A stretch of 23,568 nucleotides of DNA from a virus (IMGVR_UViG_3300042556_001817:1-23568); one strand, 5' to 3'; positions 15,271 to 23,568 are shown, counted from the first letter of the stretch. Numbers and translations: made by a program. Notes: generated from the sequence alone by a model not told the origin.

Positions 15271-18200
15271 TACCTATTATTTTTTAATTCATCGATTTGA
15301 TGTTTCAATTCTTTAATACCTTCCAATAACAATGGAACGATTTTTTCATATTGAATCGTTAAATAGTTTTCACCACTAATAGACTTACCAGTAGATTGGT
15401 CTTTATCAAATGGTGCAGGTTTTACTATGTGTGGTAATATCTTTTGAACTTCTTGTGCAATAAAACCAACCTGTTCTTCATCGTTTGTATATCCGGTTTT
15501 TTTCTTTGCATCATCTGTGTAATTAAAATAAACACCTCTTATATTTTCTATTTTTTCTAATGGATTATCAATTATTCTTATATTTTCTTTTAATCTAACA
15601 TCAGATGTATTAGCAGTAATATCTCCGGTAGCTGTTAATCCACCACCTATTGATACGAAATCGGCATTATTAGCACGTTCAATTTTACAAAATCTATCTG
15701 TACTAAATACTACTTGGAATCCACCTGCAACCAATTCGGTTTTTGATATACCCTGAGCAATAGATACTGCAGTTATTGTTGGTGTCCTATATGTAGCTGT
15801 CATTGAGTTGGTATCTAAGTTACCATTAGTCGTTAATGACGATATCCCACCACCTTTAATATATGGAATTATATAATATGTTACTCCACTTGTAAGGTTA
15901 AGAGAACCAACTAAAGTTGGATTTGGGGTTGTACCTCTACTAAAACTAGTACCACTAATTGTTTGACTCCAGTCGTTATAATATGAAAAATTTGCAATTT
16001 CCGTACCATCCGTACTACCGGCTCTAATAGAAACTCCAATTGTACAAAATGCAGTTAAATATAAAAATGCGGCACTTGGACTCACATTATTGGGTTCTAA
16101 CATACCTACCGCTCTACTAACCAACCCACCTAAAGTAATGTTTGCATTATACGCACCATTGGTACTTGCTGTAAAACTTGGAATTGAACCTCCTAATGAA
16201 AATAATGGGTCATCACCGATATCAATTTGAAATATATCTATTTCCGTTGTTTCATATGTATCTTCTCTTTGAAGAAAGGTAGTGGTGGTATATGGAACAT
16301 TAGATACCGTACCTGTACCGGTTACCAAAGACGATAAAGATGTTGCGGAACTTATATCTACAACTAAACTTCCACCATTATATATTTCCATGGCCGGTCT
16401 TGTAGAATTAAGTTTTAAATTTGTTGTACCCAATGTAGTCGAACCCACACCCCATCCAGCAATATTTCCAGCTGTTGTTGCAACAATATTTGTTGCAGTA
16501 ACACTTCCATTTACAGACAAAGTAGCTCCATTAAATGTAAGTCTATCTCCAAGTGAAAATACATTTGTAGAACCTGACGCAAAATAGAATGGTGTATCCG
16601 GATTATTATAAGTACCACTAACCCCTACATATATTTTTTTATTTCCACCATCTAAAGTGATTCCATTTTGACCTACTTTAAGAATTTCACTTATATAACC
16701 GGCATTACCTGCCAAAACAGGAGAAGAAATTGAACGCGATGTGATAAATGTTCCATTTCCTGCAGTCCAATTACCATTTGCTAATAAATTTATAGAAGCA
16801 CTTGCATCGGATTTAGCTTGAGCAATAGCTGCAGATTGTGCAGCTGATGCTGCATTAGAACCAGACGTTACAGCTCTACTTGCTGCACTTGAGGCAAATA
16901 GTTCTGCTGCAGTTTGTGCCGCAGCTGCAGAAACTGACCCAGATGAAACTGCATTTGATAAACTACTTGATAAATTTGCATTAGTTGCGGCATTTCCACC
17001 TGTGACATTGATAGTTCCGTTTACACTTAAGAAAATTCCATCCCAAGTTAATTTATCTTTTAATGAAAAAAAACCATCACTATCCATATAAACGGATGTA
17101 CTTCCACTATTATATGAACCAGTATCATTCACACCACCTACATATATTTTTCTTAGACTTTTTCTTGCATCCAAAACAATAGGATTTGTATTACCTACTT
17201 GAAATTTCTCAGAAATATATCCCTGTTGACCACCTAATGTTGGTGAATATATAAACGTATCTCCAATAAAAGAACCACTAAATTGACCATTGGCCAATTG
17301 TTGAACTTTCGATAAAGATGATGATAATATAAATGAATTTGAAGAACTTACCGATGAACTCAATGAACTTAAAGAAGATGACACCGAACCACTTAAAGTA
17401 TTTACAGACCCACTGACAATTGTAATACTACCACTTGCAGATGAACTATAAACCGTCATCGTTCCACTAATAGACGATGATACTTTATTTAATAAATCTA
17501 AAGAAGATGATGTCGATGAACTTATTAAAGTAAGTGTACCATTGATATTATTATTACCACCGGTAAATAGTGCAGATTGTGTAACCTCAACGGGAACATA
17601 ATTGTTATTTACATCATAAAATTCAAATTTAAAATTAAATCTTTCATTACCTAATACAGTTGGCATTGTGGTAACAAAAGAAACTTCATCAGGTGAAAAC
17701 GCGGTATCTTCTGACAATCGTAAACTAATGTTTCCTAAATGCCATTCACCTTGTGATTGTGAAAAATATAAAGATGCCGATGGATAATCTCTATCTATCT
17801 TAAATGGTATTACGGTATCTAATAAATTTTTAGTTGGTTGTGTTCCTACTAATGTTGCAATACTACTTGTAAATGTTGTTGATTGAGAAACATAACTCAA
17901 ATATATTCCTAAATTACTTGAAGTTGATGAAGAATAAAATGCATCTAAATTTAATTCATATGCATTTGTACTTTTAATATCCAACGATGATGTATATGTA
18001 AAATTACCACTACCTGTCAATCTAACTCCACTTTCAACTCTACTTGATGTTAGAAAGGCATTTAATGAACCAGTATTCCAATATTTCTTAAGAGTTTCGG
18101 ATGTTAAAATACCAGTTTCACCAACAACACTTCCAGATAATCCAAATGTGGTTAATAATTCTTTTGATTCAACTAATATATCTTGTATTAAATCATAATC

Positions 18201-18881
18201 GGATATATCACCCTCTGATGTTCTAAATACTTTTACCCTTTTAACATCTCCTGCAAAAGTTTCCAACCTAGAAAGTTTTATATCAGCAAAAGATTGAGTT
18301 ACATTTGATGCAACTTTTACATCATTTTCTATTCTATATAATGGACTAAGTAATTCTTTAATAGTAGCCTGTGGTCTTTGGTAAAATCTAATTTTGGTTG
18401 TATTTGCCAAAGATGGGTTTACATCAATTTGTTTTTGCCATTTTACATTGTATTTATTTTCCCAATCCAATGGAACAGGAAGTGTGACACCATTTGTGTC
18501 TTGATATTCACTTAATTCACCCAATATTGTAAGTGTACAAGGGCCATATGCGGTATCCGGATAAACATAAACTGCAACTACTTTTGAAACACCTTCATAA
18601 TATTCCGATATAAAAGACTCACCAGCAACGGATGAAGAAACCAAACCTTCACCTGGTTCGTGATAAATAACATTTCCGGAAGAGTCCTTTAATTCAATTT
18701 GTATCTTAGTGTCTGGAACTAAATATTCAGAACCCGCAATCAGAAATGCATTCTTACCACCCGTAAATGTATCTGGCAATTCTGTTATTTTAAAATACTT
18801 ACTATCCGATTGTGTATCGTTTACTAATACGGCGTATTTGTCTAAATTTTTCGGAAATAGAGTTTTCTTTATAACGGCCAT
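15270..18881 (-). CDS. Large tail fibre with C-terminal S74 intramolecular chaperone
   Basis: A 1203-residue, Ser/Gly/Thr-rich fibre protein. Residues 1-440 form a virion-attachment-like region of beta-rich segments. Residues 455-527 are a Ser-rich repetitive stalk. Two related modules at about 528-622 and 698-792 share G-Y-I-S-E, K-I-Y-V-G, F-S-L-x-D-x-L-T and L-S-V-N-G, with an Ala/Ser-rich helical spacer between. The last 111 residues are a peptidase S74/CIMCD domain starting S-D-V-R-L-K-E-N, with catalytic Ser1093 and Lys1098 and G-F-I-A-Q-E-V further on. The protein should trimerise and then cut itself before Ser1093, as in endosialidase-type fibres. A T4-type late promoter lies 45 bases upstream of the ATG, and the adhesin gene follows directly. 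Confidence 0.87.
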   Translation of the reverse strand: MAVIKKTLFPKNLDKYAVLVNDTQSDSKYFKITELPDTFTGGKNAFLIAGSEYLVPDTKIQIELKDSSGNVIYHEPGEGLVSSSVAGESFISEYYEGVSKVVAVYVYPDTAYGPCTLTILGELSEYQDTNGVTLPVPLDWENKYNVKWQKQIDVNPSLANTTKIRFYQRPQATIKELLSPLYRIENDVKVASNVTQSFADIKLSRLETFAGDVKRVKVFRTSEGDISDYDLIQDILVESKELLTTFGLSGSVVGETGILTSETLKKYWNTGSLNAFLTSSRVESGVRLTGSGNFTYTSSLDIKSTNAYELNLDAFYSSSTSSNLGIYLSYVSQSTTFTSSIATLVGTQPTKNLLDTVIPFKIDRDYPSASLYFSQSQGEWHLGNISLRLSEDTAFSPDEVSFVTTMPTVLGNERFNFKFEFYDVNNNYVPVEVTQSALFTGGNNNINGTLTLISSSTSSSLDLLNKVSSSISGTMTVYSSSASGSITIVSGSVNTLSGSVSSSLSSLSSSVSSSNSFILSSSLSKVQQLANGQFSGSFIGDTFIYSPTLGGQQGYISEKFQVGNTNPIVLDARKSLRKIYVGGVNDTGSYNSGSTSVYMDSDGFFSLKDKLTWDGIFLSVNGTINVTGGNAATNANLSSSLSNAVSSGSVSAAAAQTAAELFASSAASRAVTSGSNAASAAQSAAIAQAKSDASASINLLANGNWTAGNGTFITSRSISSPVLAGNAGYISEILKVGQNGITLDGGNKKIYVGVSGTYNNPDTPFYFASGSTNVFSLGDRLTFNGATLSVNGSVTATNIVATTAGNIAGWGVGSTTLGTTNLKLNSTRPAMEIYNGGSLVVDISSATSLSSLVTGTGTVSNVPYTTTTFLQREDTYETTEIDIFQIDIGDDPLFSLGGSIPSFTASTNGAYNANITLGGLVSRAVGMLEPNNVSPSAAFLYLTAFCTIGVSIRAGSTDGTEIANFSYYNDWSQTISGTSFSRGTTPNPTLVGSLNLTSGVTYYIIPYIKGGGISSLTTNGNLDTNSMTATYRTPTITAVSIAQGISKTELVAGGFQVVFSTDRFCKIERANNADFVSIGGGLTATGDITANTSDVRLKENIRIIDNPLEKIENIRGVYFNYTDDAKKKTGYTNDEEQVGFIAQEVQKILPHIVKPAPFDKDQSTGKSISGENYLTIQYEKIVPLLLEGIKELKHQIDELKNNR

Positions 18882-18925
18882 TTAAATCTTTTTAAATAAA
18901 TATCTTCAAAAAAATAATTATCTCA

Positions 18926-18933
18926 TATTTATA
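18926..18933 (-). promoter_or_regulatory. T4-type late promoter (TATAAATA) for the fibre gene
   Basis: The minus strand reads TATAAATA exactly, the T4 late promoter octamer that serves as the -10 element without a -35. It lies 44 bases before the fibre ATG, which gives a leader of roughly 35-40 bases. It is the only exact copy I found on the minus strand, in the intergenic gap before the structural genes. In this AT-rich DNA a chance match is possible, but position and orientation fit. Confidence 0.6.
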
Positions 18934-18936
18934 TAA

Positions 18937-18986
18937 AGAAAACTAATAAATACTTTAATGTATTATAGAAAACTAAAGAAAACTAA
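18937..18986 (+). repeat. Three copies of AGAAAACTAA in the divergent intergenic gap
   Basis: The 10-base sequence AGAAAACTAA occurs at 18937-18946, 18967-18976 and 18977-18986, spaced 30 and 10 bases apart (multiples of about one helical turn). The copies fill the gap between the divergent fibre and small regulator genes, with the last ending 7 bases before the regulator ATG. Phased direct repeats of this kind can be operator sites; the adjacent RHH-like protein would be the natural ligand. Low complexity makes this tentative. Confidence 0.4.
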
Positions 18987-18993
18987 ATAAGTT

Positions 18994-19179
18994 ATGAAAT
19001 ACGCAATGTTACAAATCAAAAAAGAAACCCATGAACTTCTCAAAGAATATTGTGAAGAACACGGGTTTAAAATGGGTAGTCTAGTTGAAAATCTAATCAA
19101 GAAACACGTCGGTGTCTCAAAACCACAATCAAGTGTGTTGAAGGCTGATAAGGTAGTTCTTAGAAATCAATCTTACTAA
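18994..19179 (+). CDS. Small ribbon-helix-helix-like putative DNA-binding protein
   Basis: A 61-residue protein, the only plus-strand gene here. An M-L-Q-I-K-K-E-T strand at 5-12 is followed by two predicted helices, H-E-L-L-K-E-Y-C-E-E-H-G at 13-24 and M-G-S-L-V-E-N-L-I-K-K-H at 27-38. This beta-alpha-alpha layout with G-F-K-M-G-S-L-V between the helices resembles ribbon-helix-helix (Arc/MetJ-type) proteins. The C-terminal 20 residues are basic and probably flexible. It has no Shine-Dalgarno sequence, and its stop overlaps the convergent nuclease gene end by 20 bases. Divergent placement next to the late fibre promoter suggests a regulator, perhaps autoregulatory. Confidence 0.6.
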   Translation: MKYAMLQIKKETHELLKEYCEEHGFKMGSLVENLIKKHVGVSKPQSSVLKADKVVLRNQSY

Positions 19180-22100
19180 ATCCATTCTCTTTTTTAATTT
19201 CAATCAATCCGTCTACGATATCTCTCATTTGTTCTAAGTGAGAAATCATCCATATAAAATCAAATTGTGTTTTAAGATATTGCATCATCATAAATAAAGA
19301 TGATAAATTATCTGCATCCAATGTACCAAATCCTTCATCTACTACTAAGAAATTCGGACGAGGTAAATTACATACATTGATAAGTGCAACTCTAATAGCA
19401 AGTCCACTTACAAACTTCTCCATACCACTACACATCTCCAATGGCCATTCCTGGTCTTCATAAACAATCTTTGCATTAATAGATTTACCATCCATTTCCA
19501 TTGTGACACCGAAGTCTACAACTTGTGCAAGAATGTTATTGATTTCATTTTCAATTACCGGAAGTGCTTTACTAATTAACTCATATGGAATACCATCTCT
19601 CTTTACAGCATCTAAATAATAGGTGTATAATCGGTTCTTTTCTTCCAATTCCTTAACATCATTCATCTTTTGTTTTATACCTCCTATATAGGTCTCTAAT
19701 GATGAAATAGAACCATTTGTAGTTGCTATTTGTTTACTGATATCTTTAATGTCCGACTCAATTTTCTTTTTCTCTACTTCTAATTCTTTGATTTGTTTTT
19801 CCAAATCTTTATTAGATTGAATTGTTTCTTCGTTTTCAAAATATCTTTCAATATCTTCTTCTACTTTGTCCAATTGGGTTTCTAATAGTTCTTCTCTTGT
19901 AACCAATCCACTAAATTCTAAATAATAATTTTTATGAGTTGCTTTGGCTTTTTCTAATTTATTTTTTAAGTCGTTCCACTCATTATATTGTTCTTCTATA
20001 CCTTCCCATGTATCCAAAGTTTGTTGGATACCTGTACAATCAACCAGTGCTTCTCTAAGAATTTCTTTTAATTGAGGTAATGATTCCTTTACTCTCATTG
20101 CATCTTTTACAAAGGTATTATCACAACAAAACTTACAATTGGGGTCATATTCATGTTTATCCAAATGTGAAATCTTTTCTTCGGCTGAGGATAAATGTCT
20201 TTTTGCAATATCATAAACTCTTGTAGCTTCAATTAAAGCATTTTGTTCTCTTTGATAATTAGAATATACAACTTCTATATCAATACCATTAAATTGTTGT
20301 TTAGTTGTAATTGTATCCGTTAACTCAACCATTTTTTCGGTAATAGTAGTAATATTTGTGGTTTTATTCTGCATAATATCTTTATTTGCATCAATATCAC
20401 CTTTTAATTTTTCTCTACGTTCATTCAAATCATCAATATTCAAATTACCATCAATCGGAGTAAGGTTTCTACTCAAATCTAATATAACACTATCTAATCC
20501 ACCCTTATCACCATTCAATCTATTTAATTCGGTTTCTAATTCTTTTAATTCACCTTTCTTATCTTTCAACTCATTTGCTTTATCTGCAAGTTCCGTTGTA
20601 AAGTCGGTTTTCTTAAAGTTCTTAATCAATACTGAAACTTCTTTGATATCTTCGGTTGCAGTTTCGTATAATTTATCAAATACATTCAATCCCATAAATT
20701 GGGCAAGTAAGTCTTTCCTCTCACTTTGTGATTTATCAATGAATATAGAGTTATTACCTTGTAAAGATAATGTAGTCAATACAAAATCTTCATACTTACC
20801 AACATATTGTTCAATGACTTGATTTGTATCTCTTCTTTCAGTTCCATTCAAAGATACTTTCTCACCATCCATATCAATATACCAAAAGTTTACATCAACT
20901 TTTACATTCTTACCTTTGTTAATTGTTTTTGCAGTTCTTTCAATAAAGTAATCTACTCCGTTAACTTGGAAATTCAAATAACATCTAAAATCGGTCTTAC
21001 GATTATTTAAGATATTAGCAGCTTTGAATGCTCTACTACTTTTATCATAAAGACAAAATGAAATAGCATCAAAGATGGATGATTTACCTTGTGCATTAGG
21101 TGCGAATAATCCCATCAATCCATTTAACTTACTAAAATCAATTTTATTATCTTCACCATAACTAAACATATTAGAAAACTCAAATCTAATCGGTTTCCAC
21201 ATAATGTTTCTTAAAGTATCTTCATGTACAATTCTACTATTGACATCTCTATTAATATTTTCTAATTGTGCCAAATCTTTCTTATCAACGAATGGCATCA
21301 TTCTCTCTACATATTCATTGATTAAAGAGTTTTGATAATTGATGTCGGAAATATCTTCAAAGTCTAATTTATTTTGTCTATCTCCTGTTTTCTTTTTTGA
21401 TAATGAGTCCGTTCTAATAATTGTAAAATCCTCAACACCATATTTCATTTTGATTTCTGCAATTACCTTTTTAGTATCGGCAGTATCGGTGTTTGATAAT
21501 CTTACTCTTAAACGAGGATATTTTGGCATATCATTTACAACTGGAACTTTACCATTGTCGATATCCATTGTATAATAACCATAATCATTTTGAATATCAA
21601 TTTCTTCGTAAGACATTGTATCTAAATCCCACGCTAAGAAACCATGTCTACCTAATGTTTCACCAAAGTTTTGTTGAACCAATGAACCTGCATAAACTAC
21701 TTTACAACCTTTCGGACTTATCATTTCCTGACGCTTATGAATATCACCTAAAAGTGCTAAATCAAAACCATCAAATATATCCGTTGTAAAATGTCTACTA
21801 CTTACCACATATCCAATATCAGTTTGAGAATTATCAACAGGTCCGTGAAATAATGCAATCTTTTTATCACCAACCAATTTATCAGCAGTAATCCAATTGT
21901 CTTTGTTATCCAAAATTGAAAATACTGAAAAATCAACACCACCAATAGAAAATACCTGTGTATCTTTTAAATAATAAAAGTCTTTTAATTCCAATGCATC
22001 TACAATAGGAGTAAGAACATCCATTCTATCCATATTGTTCATATTACAATCGTGATTTCCGGTAATAAGAATTGTAGGACAAGTTTTAGCACACTCTTTG

Positions 22101-22306
22101 AATAACCAACTAATCTCATTAACTAATTCTGGACTCATTTCCAATTTAGCATGAGCAATATCACCTGCTAAGTAAATGATTGCATCTTCGGTTCCTCTTT
22201 TACGGATTTCCCCAAACATCAATTCAAATACCTGTCTATACTCTTTGTGTCTTTTTACATTACGAATATGGACATCCGCAATATGATAAATTTTCTTTAA
22301 ACTCAT
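19160..22306 (-). CDS. Single-chain Mre11-Rad50 (gp47-gp46) recombination nuclease fusion
   Basis: A 1048-residue protein joining two subunits that are separate in T4. Residues 1 to about 365 are an Mre11/SbcD/gp47 metallophosphoesterase: D-V-H at 11-13, A-G-D at 47-49, G-N-H-D at 83-86, H-G-P at 154-156, G-D-I-H at 187-190. From about 370 a Rad50/SbcC/gp46 ATPase follows: Walker A A-P-N-A-Q-G-K-S at 402-409, Q-loop L-S-L-Q-G-N at 513-518, coiled coils with a zinc-hook C-K-F-C at 724-727, signature C-S-G-M-E-K-F-V-S-G at 959-968, and Walker B F-L-V-V-D-E at 986-991. All catalytic motifs are intact. It processes DNA ends for recombination-dependent replication. The start overlaps the primase stop by ATGA. 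An internal Met369 begins the Rad50 half and could be a second start. Confidence 0.93.
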   Translation of the reverse strand: MSLKKIYHIADVHIRNVKRHKEYRQVFELMFGEIRKRGTEDAIIYLAGDIAHAKLEMSPELVNEISWLFKECAKTCPTILITGNHDCNMNNMDRMDVLTPIVDALELKDFYYLKDTQVFSIGGVDFSVFSILDNKDNWITADKLVGDKKIALFHGPVDNSQTDIGYVVSSRHFTTDIFDGFDLALLGDIHKRQEMISPKGCKVVYAGSLVQQNFGETLGRHGFLAWDLDTMSYEEIDIQNDYGYYTMDIDNGKVPVVNDMPKYPRLRVRLSNTDTADTKKVIAEIKMKYGVEDFTIIRTDSLSKKKTGDRQNKLDFEDISDINYQNSLINEYVERMMPFVDKKDLAQLENINRDVNSRIVHEDTLRNIMWKPIRFEFSNMFSYGEDNKIDFSKLNGLMGLFAPNAQGKSSIFDAISFCLYDKSSRAFKAANILNNRKTDFRCYLNFQVNGVDYFIERTAKTINKGKNVKVDVNFWYIDMDGEKVSLNGTERRDTNQVIEQYVGKYEDFVLTTLSLQGNNSIFIDKSQSERKDLLAQFMGLNVFDKLYETATEDIKEVSVLIKNFKKTDFTTELADKANELKDKKGELKELETELNRLNGDKGGLDSVILDLSRNLTPIDGNLNIDDLNERREKLKGDIDANKDIMQNKTTNITTITEKMVELTDTITTKQQFNGIDIEVVYSNYQREQNALIEATRVYDIAKRHLSSAEEKISHLDKHEYDPNCKFCCDNTFVKDAMRVKESLPQLKEILREALVDCTGIQQTLDTWEGIEEQYNEWNDLKNKLEKAKATHKNYYLEFSGLVTREELLETQLDKVEEDIERYFENEETIQSNKDLEKQIKELEVEKKKIESDIKDISKQIATTNGSISSLETYIGGIKQKMNDVKELEEKNRLYTYYLDAVKRDGIPYELISKALPVIENEINNILAQVVDFGVTMEMDGKSINAKIVYEDQEWPLEMCSGMEKFVSGLAIRVALINVCNLPRPNFLVVDEGFGTLDADNLSSLFMMMQYLKTQFDFIWMISHLEQMRDIVDGLIEIKKENGFSKIDF

Positions 22307-23244
22307 AATGAATTTATTTTATTTAACAATAATTCTTCTGAAGTAAACTCTTTAGTTTTCTTTAGTTCTTCATAGAATTTTTCATACCCCATATCGGAGG
22401 CATCTTTATCTTTTAGATACATCATTTTTACATGTATCCCATTTTTTCTAAAATATTCTGCAGCTTTTAATGCTTCATTAATTGCATCGTTATCCAATGA
22501 AATAATTATATCACTAACACCACTTAAAAATATTTTTTGGACTAATTCTTTTGATGGAAATTTACCCAACAAAGGGATTGCATTTCTTTTGATTGTAATT
22601 GCATCAAATACTCCTTCACAAAGTATAATTGGTTCTTTCCAATTAACCTGTGAGTCTAAACATATTACATTTTTACTGATTGGAGGGTTTTTGTATTTCA
22701 TCTTCTCTTCTGGATAATAAGAACGAGAAACAAAATAATTTAACGAACCATCGGAATTATATGATGGAACAATTACTCGTCTTGCATACAATCCTTCTTT
22801 ACAATATCCTATATTATATTTTACTATATCCTTTTCAGTAATACCTCTTTGTGTTAAGTAATTGATTGCATGTTTATATTCGGGATTAAACCCTTTAGGA
22901 ACCTCACTAAGACTAATAAATTCTTTTGGTAGGGAAATGAACACCTTTGTATCGGCATCCTCTAATTGTGGATTATATTGAGAATCTCCATAGATTTCTC
23001 TAATAATTGAAATGGTTTTTCTATCAACATCCAATCTCTTTAATAATGAGGTCAATTTCTTACCACCACTATTACAAGTCCAACAATGCCACTTTTGAGT
23101 TTCCGTATTAACTTGTAGTTTTGGTTTGTGATGATTACAAAATGGACAATAAAATGCTAACTCATTCCCTTTTAGAGTGAGATGACTACCTAACACACCG
23201 GTTAGAGTAGATACGACTATATTCTTATCATTTTGCTTCAACAC
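22303..23244 (-). CDS. DnaG/gp61-type DNA primase
   Basis: A 313-residue primase. An N-terminal zinc ribbon has C-P-F-C at 33-36 and C-W-T-C at 54-57. The TOPRIM core follows: I-L-C-E-G-V-F-D-A at 207-215 with catalytic Glu210, S-L-D-N-D-A at 249-254, and K-D-K-D-A-S-D at 278-284. It makes RNA primers with the replicative helicase, the role of gp61 in T4. There is no ATG: the frame opens with GTG at 23244, next to TTG at 23241, and a TAG lies two codons upstream, so the start must be one of these or further in (GTG codon 17). A G-rich AGGGGG touches the GTG and is too close for ordinary SD spacing. It is followed by the nuclease fusion with a 4-base overlap. Confidence 0.88.
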   Translation of the reverse strand: MLKQNDKNIVVSTLTGVLGSHLTLKGNELAFYCPFCNHHKPKLQVNTETQKWHCWTCNSGGKKLTSLLKRLDVDRKTISIIREIYGDSQYNPQLEDADTKVFISLPKEFISLSEVPKGFNPEYKHAINYLTQRGITEKDIVKYNIGYCKEGLYARRVIVPSYNSDGSLNYFVSRSYYPEEKMKYKNPPISKNVICLDSQVNWKEPIILCEGVFDAITIKRNAIPLLGKFPSKELVQKIFLSGVSDIIISLDNDAINEALKAAEYFRKNGIHVKMMYLKDKDASDMGYEKFYEELKKTKEFTSEELLLNKINSL

Positions 23245-23248
23245 CCCC

Positions 23249-23280
23249 TAAATATACAACAAATATTTGATATTACCAAA
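23249..23280 (-). promoter_or_regulatory. Bacteroidota-like promoter candidate before primase
   Basis: On the minus strand TTTG (23280-23277) is followed after exactly 20 bases by TATATTTA (23256-23249), one base from the Bacteroidota -7 consensus TAnnTTTG with a usual TTTG spacing of about 19. The start point would lie at or next to the GTG/TTG start, implying a very short leader. Tentative in AT-rich DNA. Confidence 0.35.
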
Positions 23281-23285
23281 TATTT
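23261..23285. repeat. Perfect 9-bp inverted repeat after endonuclease gene
   Basis: AAATATTTG at 23261-23269 and CAAATATTT at 23277-23285 form a perfect 9-bp inverted repeat around a 7-base spacer. The right arm touches the stop codon of the endonuclease gene, and the repeat overlaps the TTTG of the promoter candidate before the primase. The stem has a single G-C pair and no clear U-tract, so it fits an operator better than a strong terminator. Confidence 0.45.
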
Positions 23286-23568
23286 TAAGGTCTATTTTCT
23301 TCTAAAAACCACTCTTCCGGAATGAATTTATCGGCATACTTAAATCCGTTCTTTTCACACCACATTCCGTATGTAGTTTTGGAGTTTTTGCTGATTTTGT
23401 TCTTTGAATTGGAAAATACGAAACGAATATCCAAATTAGGGTTTTGTTCCTTTACTAATTGGTGTTTCTTGCGGTCTGCCGCAACAAATCTACCTTTTGT
23501 TTCTACCCTGATACCATTAGGTAACTTAAAATCAGGATGATAATTGTGAGATGAAGCAGGAATGATGT
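23285..23568 (-). CDS. T7 endonuclease I-like Holliday junction resolvase, 5' end cut by window edge
   Basis: The last 93 sense codons of a gene entering from the right edge and ending in TAA at 23285-23287. The sequence matches the core and C-terminal half of phage T7 gp3 endonuclease I (PF05367): Y-H-P-D-F-K-L-P-N-G-I, then V-E-T-K-G, which contain the catalytic Asp, Glu and Lys (Asp55, Glu65 and Lys67 in T7), then D-R-K-K-H, L-D-I-R-F-V-F-S and W-C-E-K-N-G-F-K, ending I-P-E-E-W. The enzyme resolves branched DNA before packaging. The N-terminal helix and the remaining catalytic Glu lie outside the window. It sits just upstream of the primase and nuclease fusion, so this forms a replication/recombination module. 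Confidence 0.9.
   Translation of the reverse strand, partial: IIPASSHNYHPDFKLPNGIRVETKGRFVAADRKKHQLVKEQNPNLDIRFVFSNSKNKISKNSKTTYGMWCEKNGFKYADKFIPEEWFLEENRP

Noticed and set aside
16282-16587. 101-codon plus-strand frame
   Set aside because: It is antisense within the tail fibre gene; no start context or recognisable domain.
20358-20822. 154-codon plus-strand frame
   Set aside because: It is antisense to the coiled-coil part of the Rad50 half. Its Ser/Phe/Leu-rich composition is what the reverse of Lys/Glu/Asn-rich codons gives, and no domain is visible.
23261-23285. Inverted repeat as a Rho-independent terminator
   Set aside because: The 9-bp stem has a single G-C pair and is not followed by a clear U-tract on either strand, so only a regulatory or neutral role is plausible.

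Overview
The window looks like part of the genome of a tailed, T4-like (myovirus-type) bacteriophage with very AT-rich DNA, probably from a marine or other aquatic source. Evidence: a T4 gp47/gp46-type recombination nuclease, a DnaG/gp61-type primase, a large tail fibre ending in an S74 intramolecular chaperone, a fibre-tip-like adhesin, and an exact copy of the T4 late promoter octamer TATAAATA upstream of the fibre. There are almost no Shine-Dalgarno sequences, starts lie in A-rich leaders, and two intergenic gaps carry TTTG-N20-TATATT elements resembling Bacteroidota promoters. I infer a Bacteroidota host, but this is not proven.

Layout. (1) 18882-23568, replication/recombination: a T7 endonuclease I-like resolvase (running off the right edge), a primase and a single-chain Mre11-Rad50 fusion, all on the minus strand. 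They converge on one small plus-strand gene that looks like a ribbon-helix-helix regulator. (2) 14731-18881, adsorption: a 1203-residue tail fibre under a late promoter, then a small adhesin with a long (Pro-Thr)n linker. (3) 1-14720, one unbroken minus-strand train of 15 genes with gaps of 0-10 bases (one of 48) and many start/stop overlaps. It is almost entirely sugar and surface chemistry: a double 2-oxoglutarate/Fe(II) dioxygenase, a GT-B glycosyltransferase, a methyltransferase, a GT2-like transferase, a 55-residue helical protein, two GT7 galactosyltransferase-like proteins each with a LamG-like lectin domain, a twitch-type radical SAM enzyme, a free-standing LamG protein, a pair of paralogous glycosyltransferase-like proteins, four tandem SGNH hydrolases, and a glycosyltransferase-like gene cut by the left edge.

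How they may work together (inference): the block directly follows the fibre genes and is probably read from the same late promoter, so it may build and attach a glycan to the virion, most obviously to the Pro/Thr-rich linker. The prolyl-4-hydroxylase-like dioxygenase gene lies only 10 bases from the linker gene. Remodelling of host surface polysaccharide is the main alternative. The two most notable structures are the LamG domain nested inside the GT7 catalytic fold (found twice) and the gp47-gp46 fusion. I saw no tRNA, rRNA, CRISPR array, insertion sequence or integrase.
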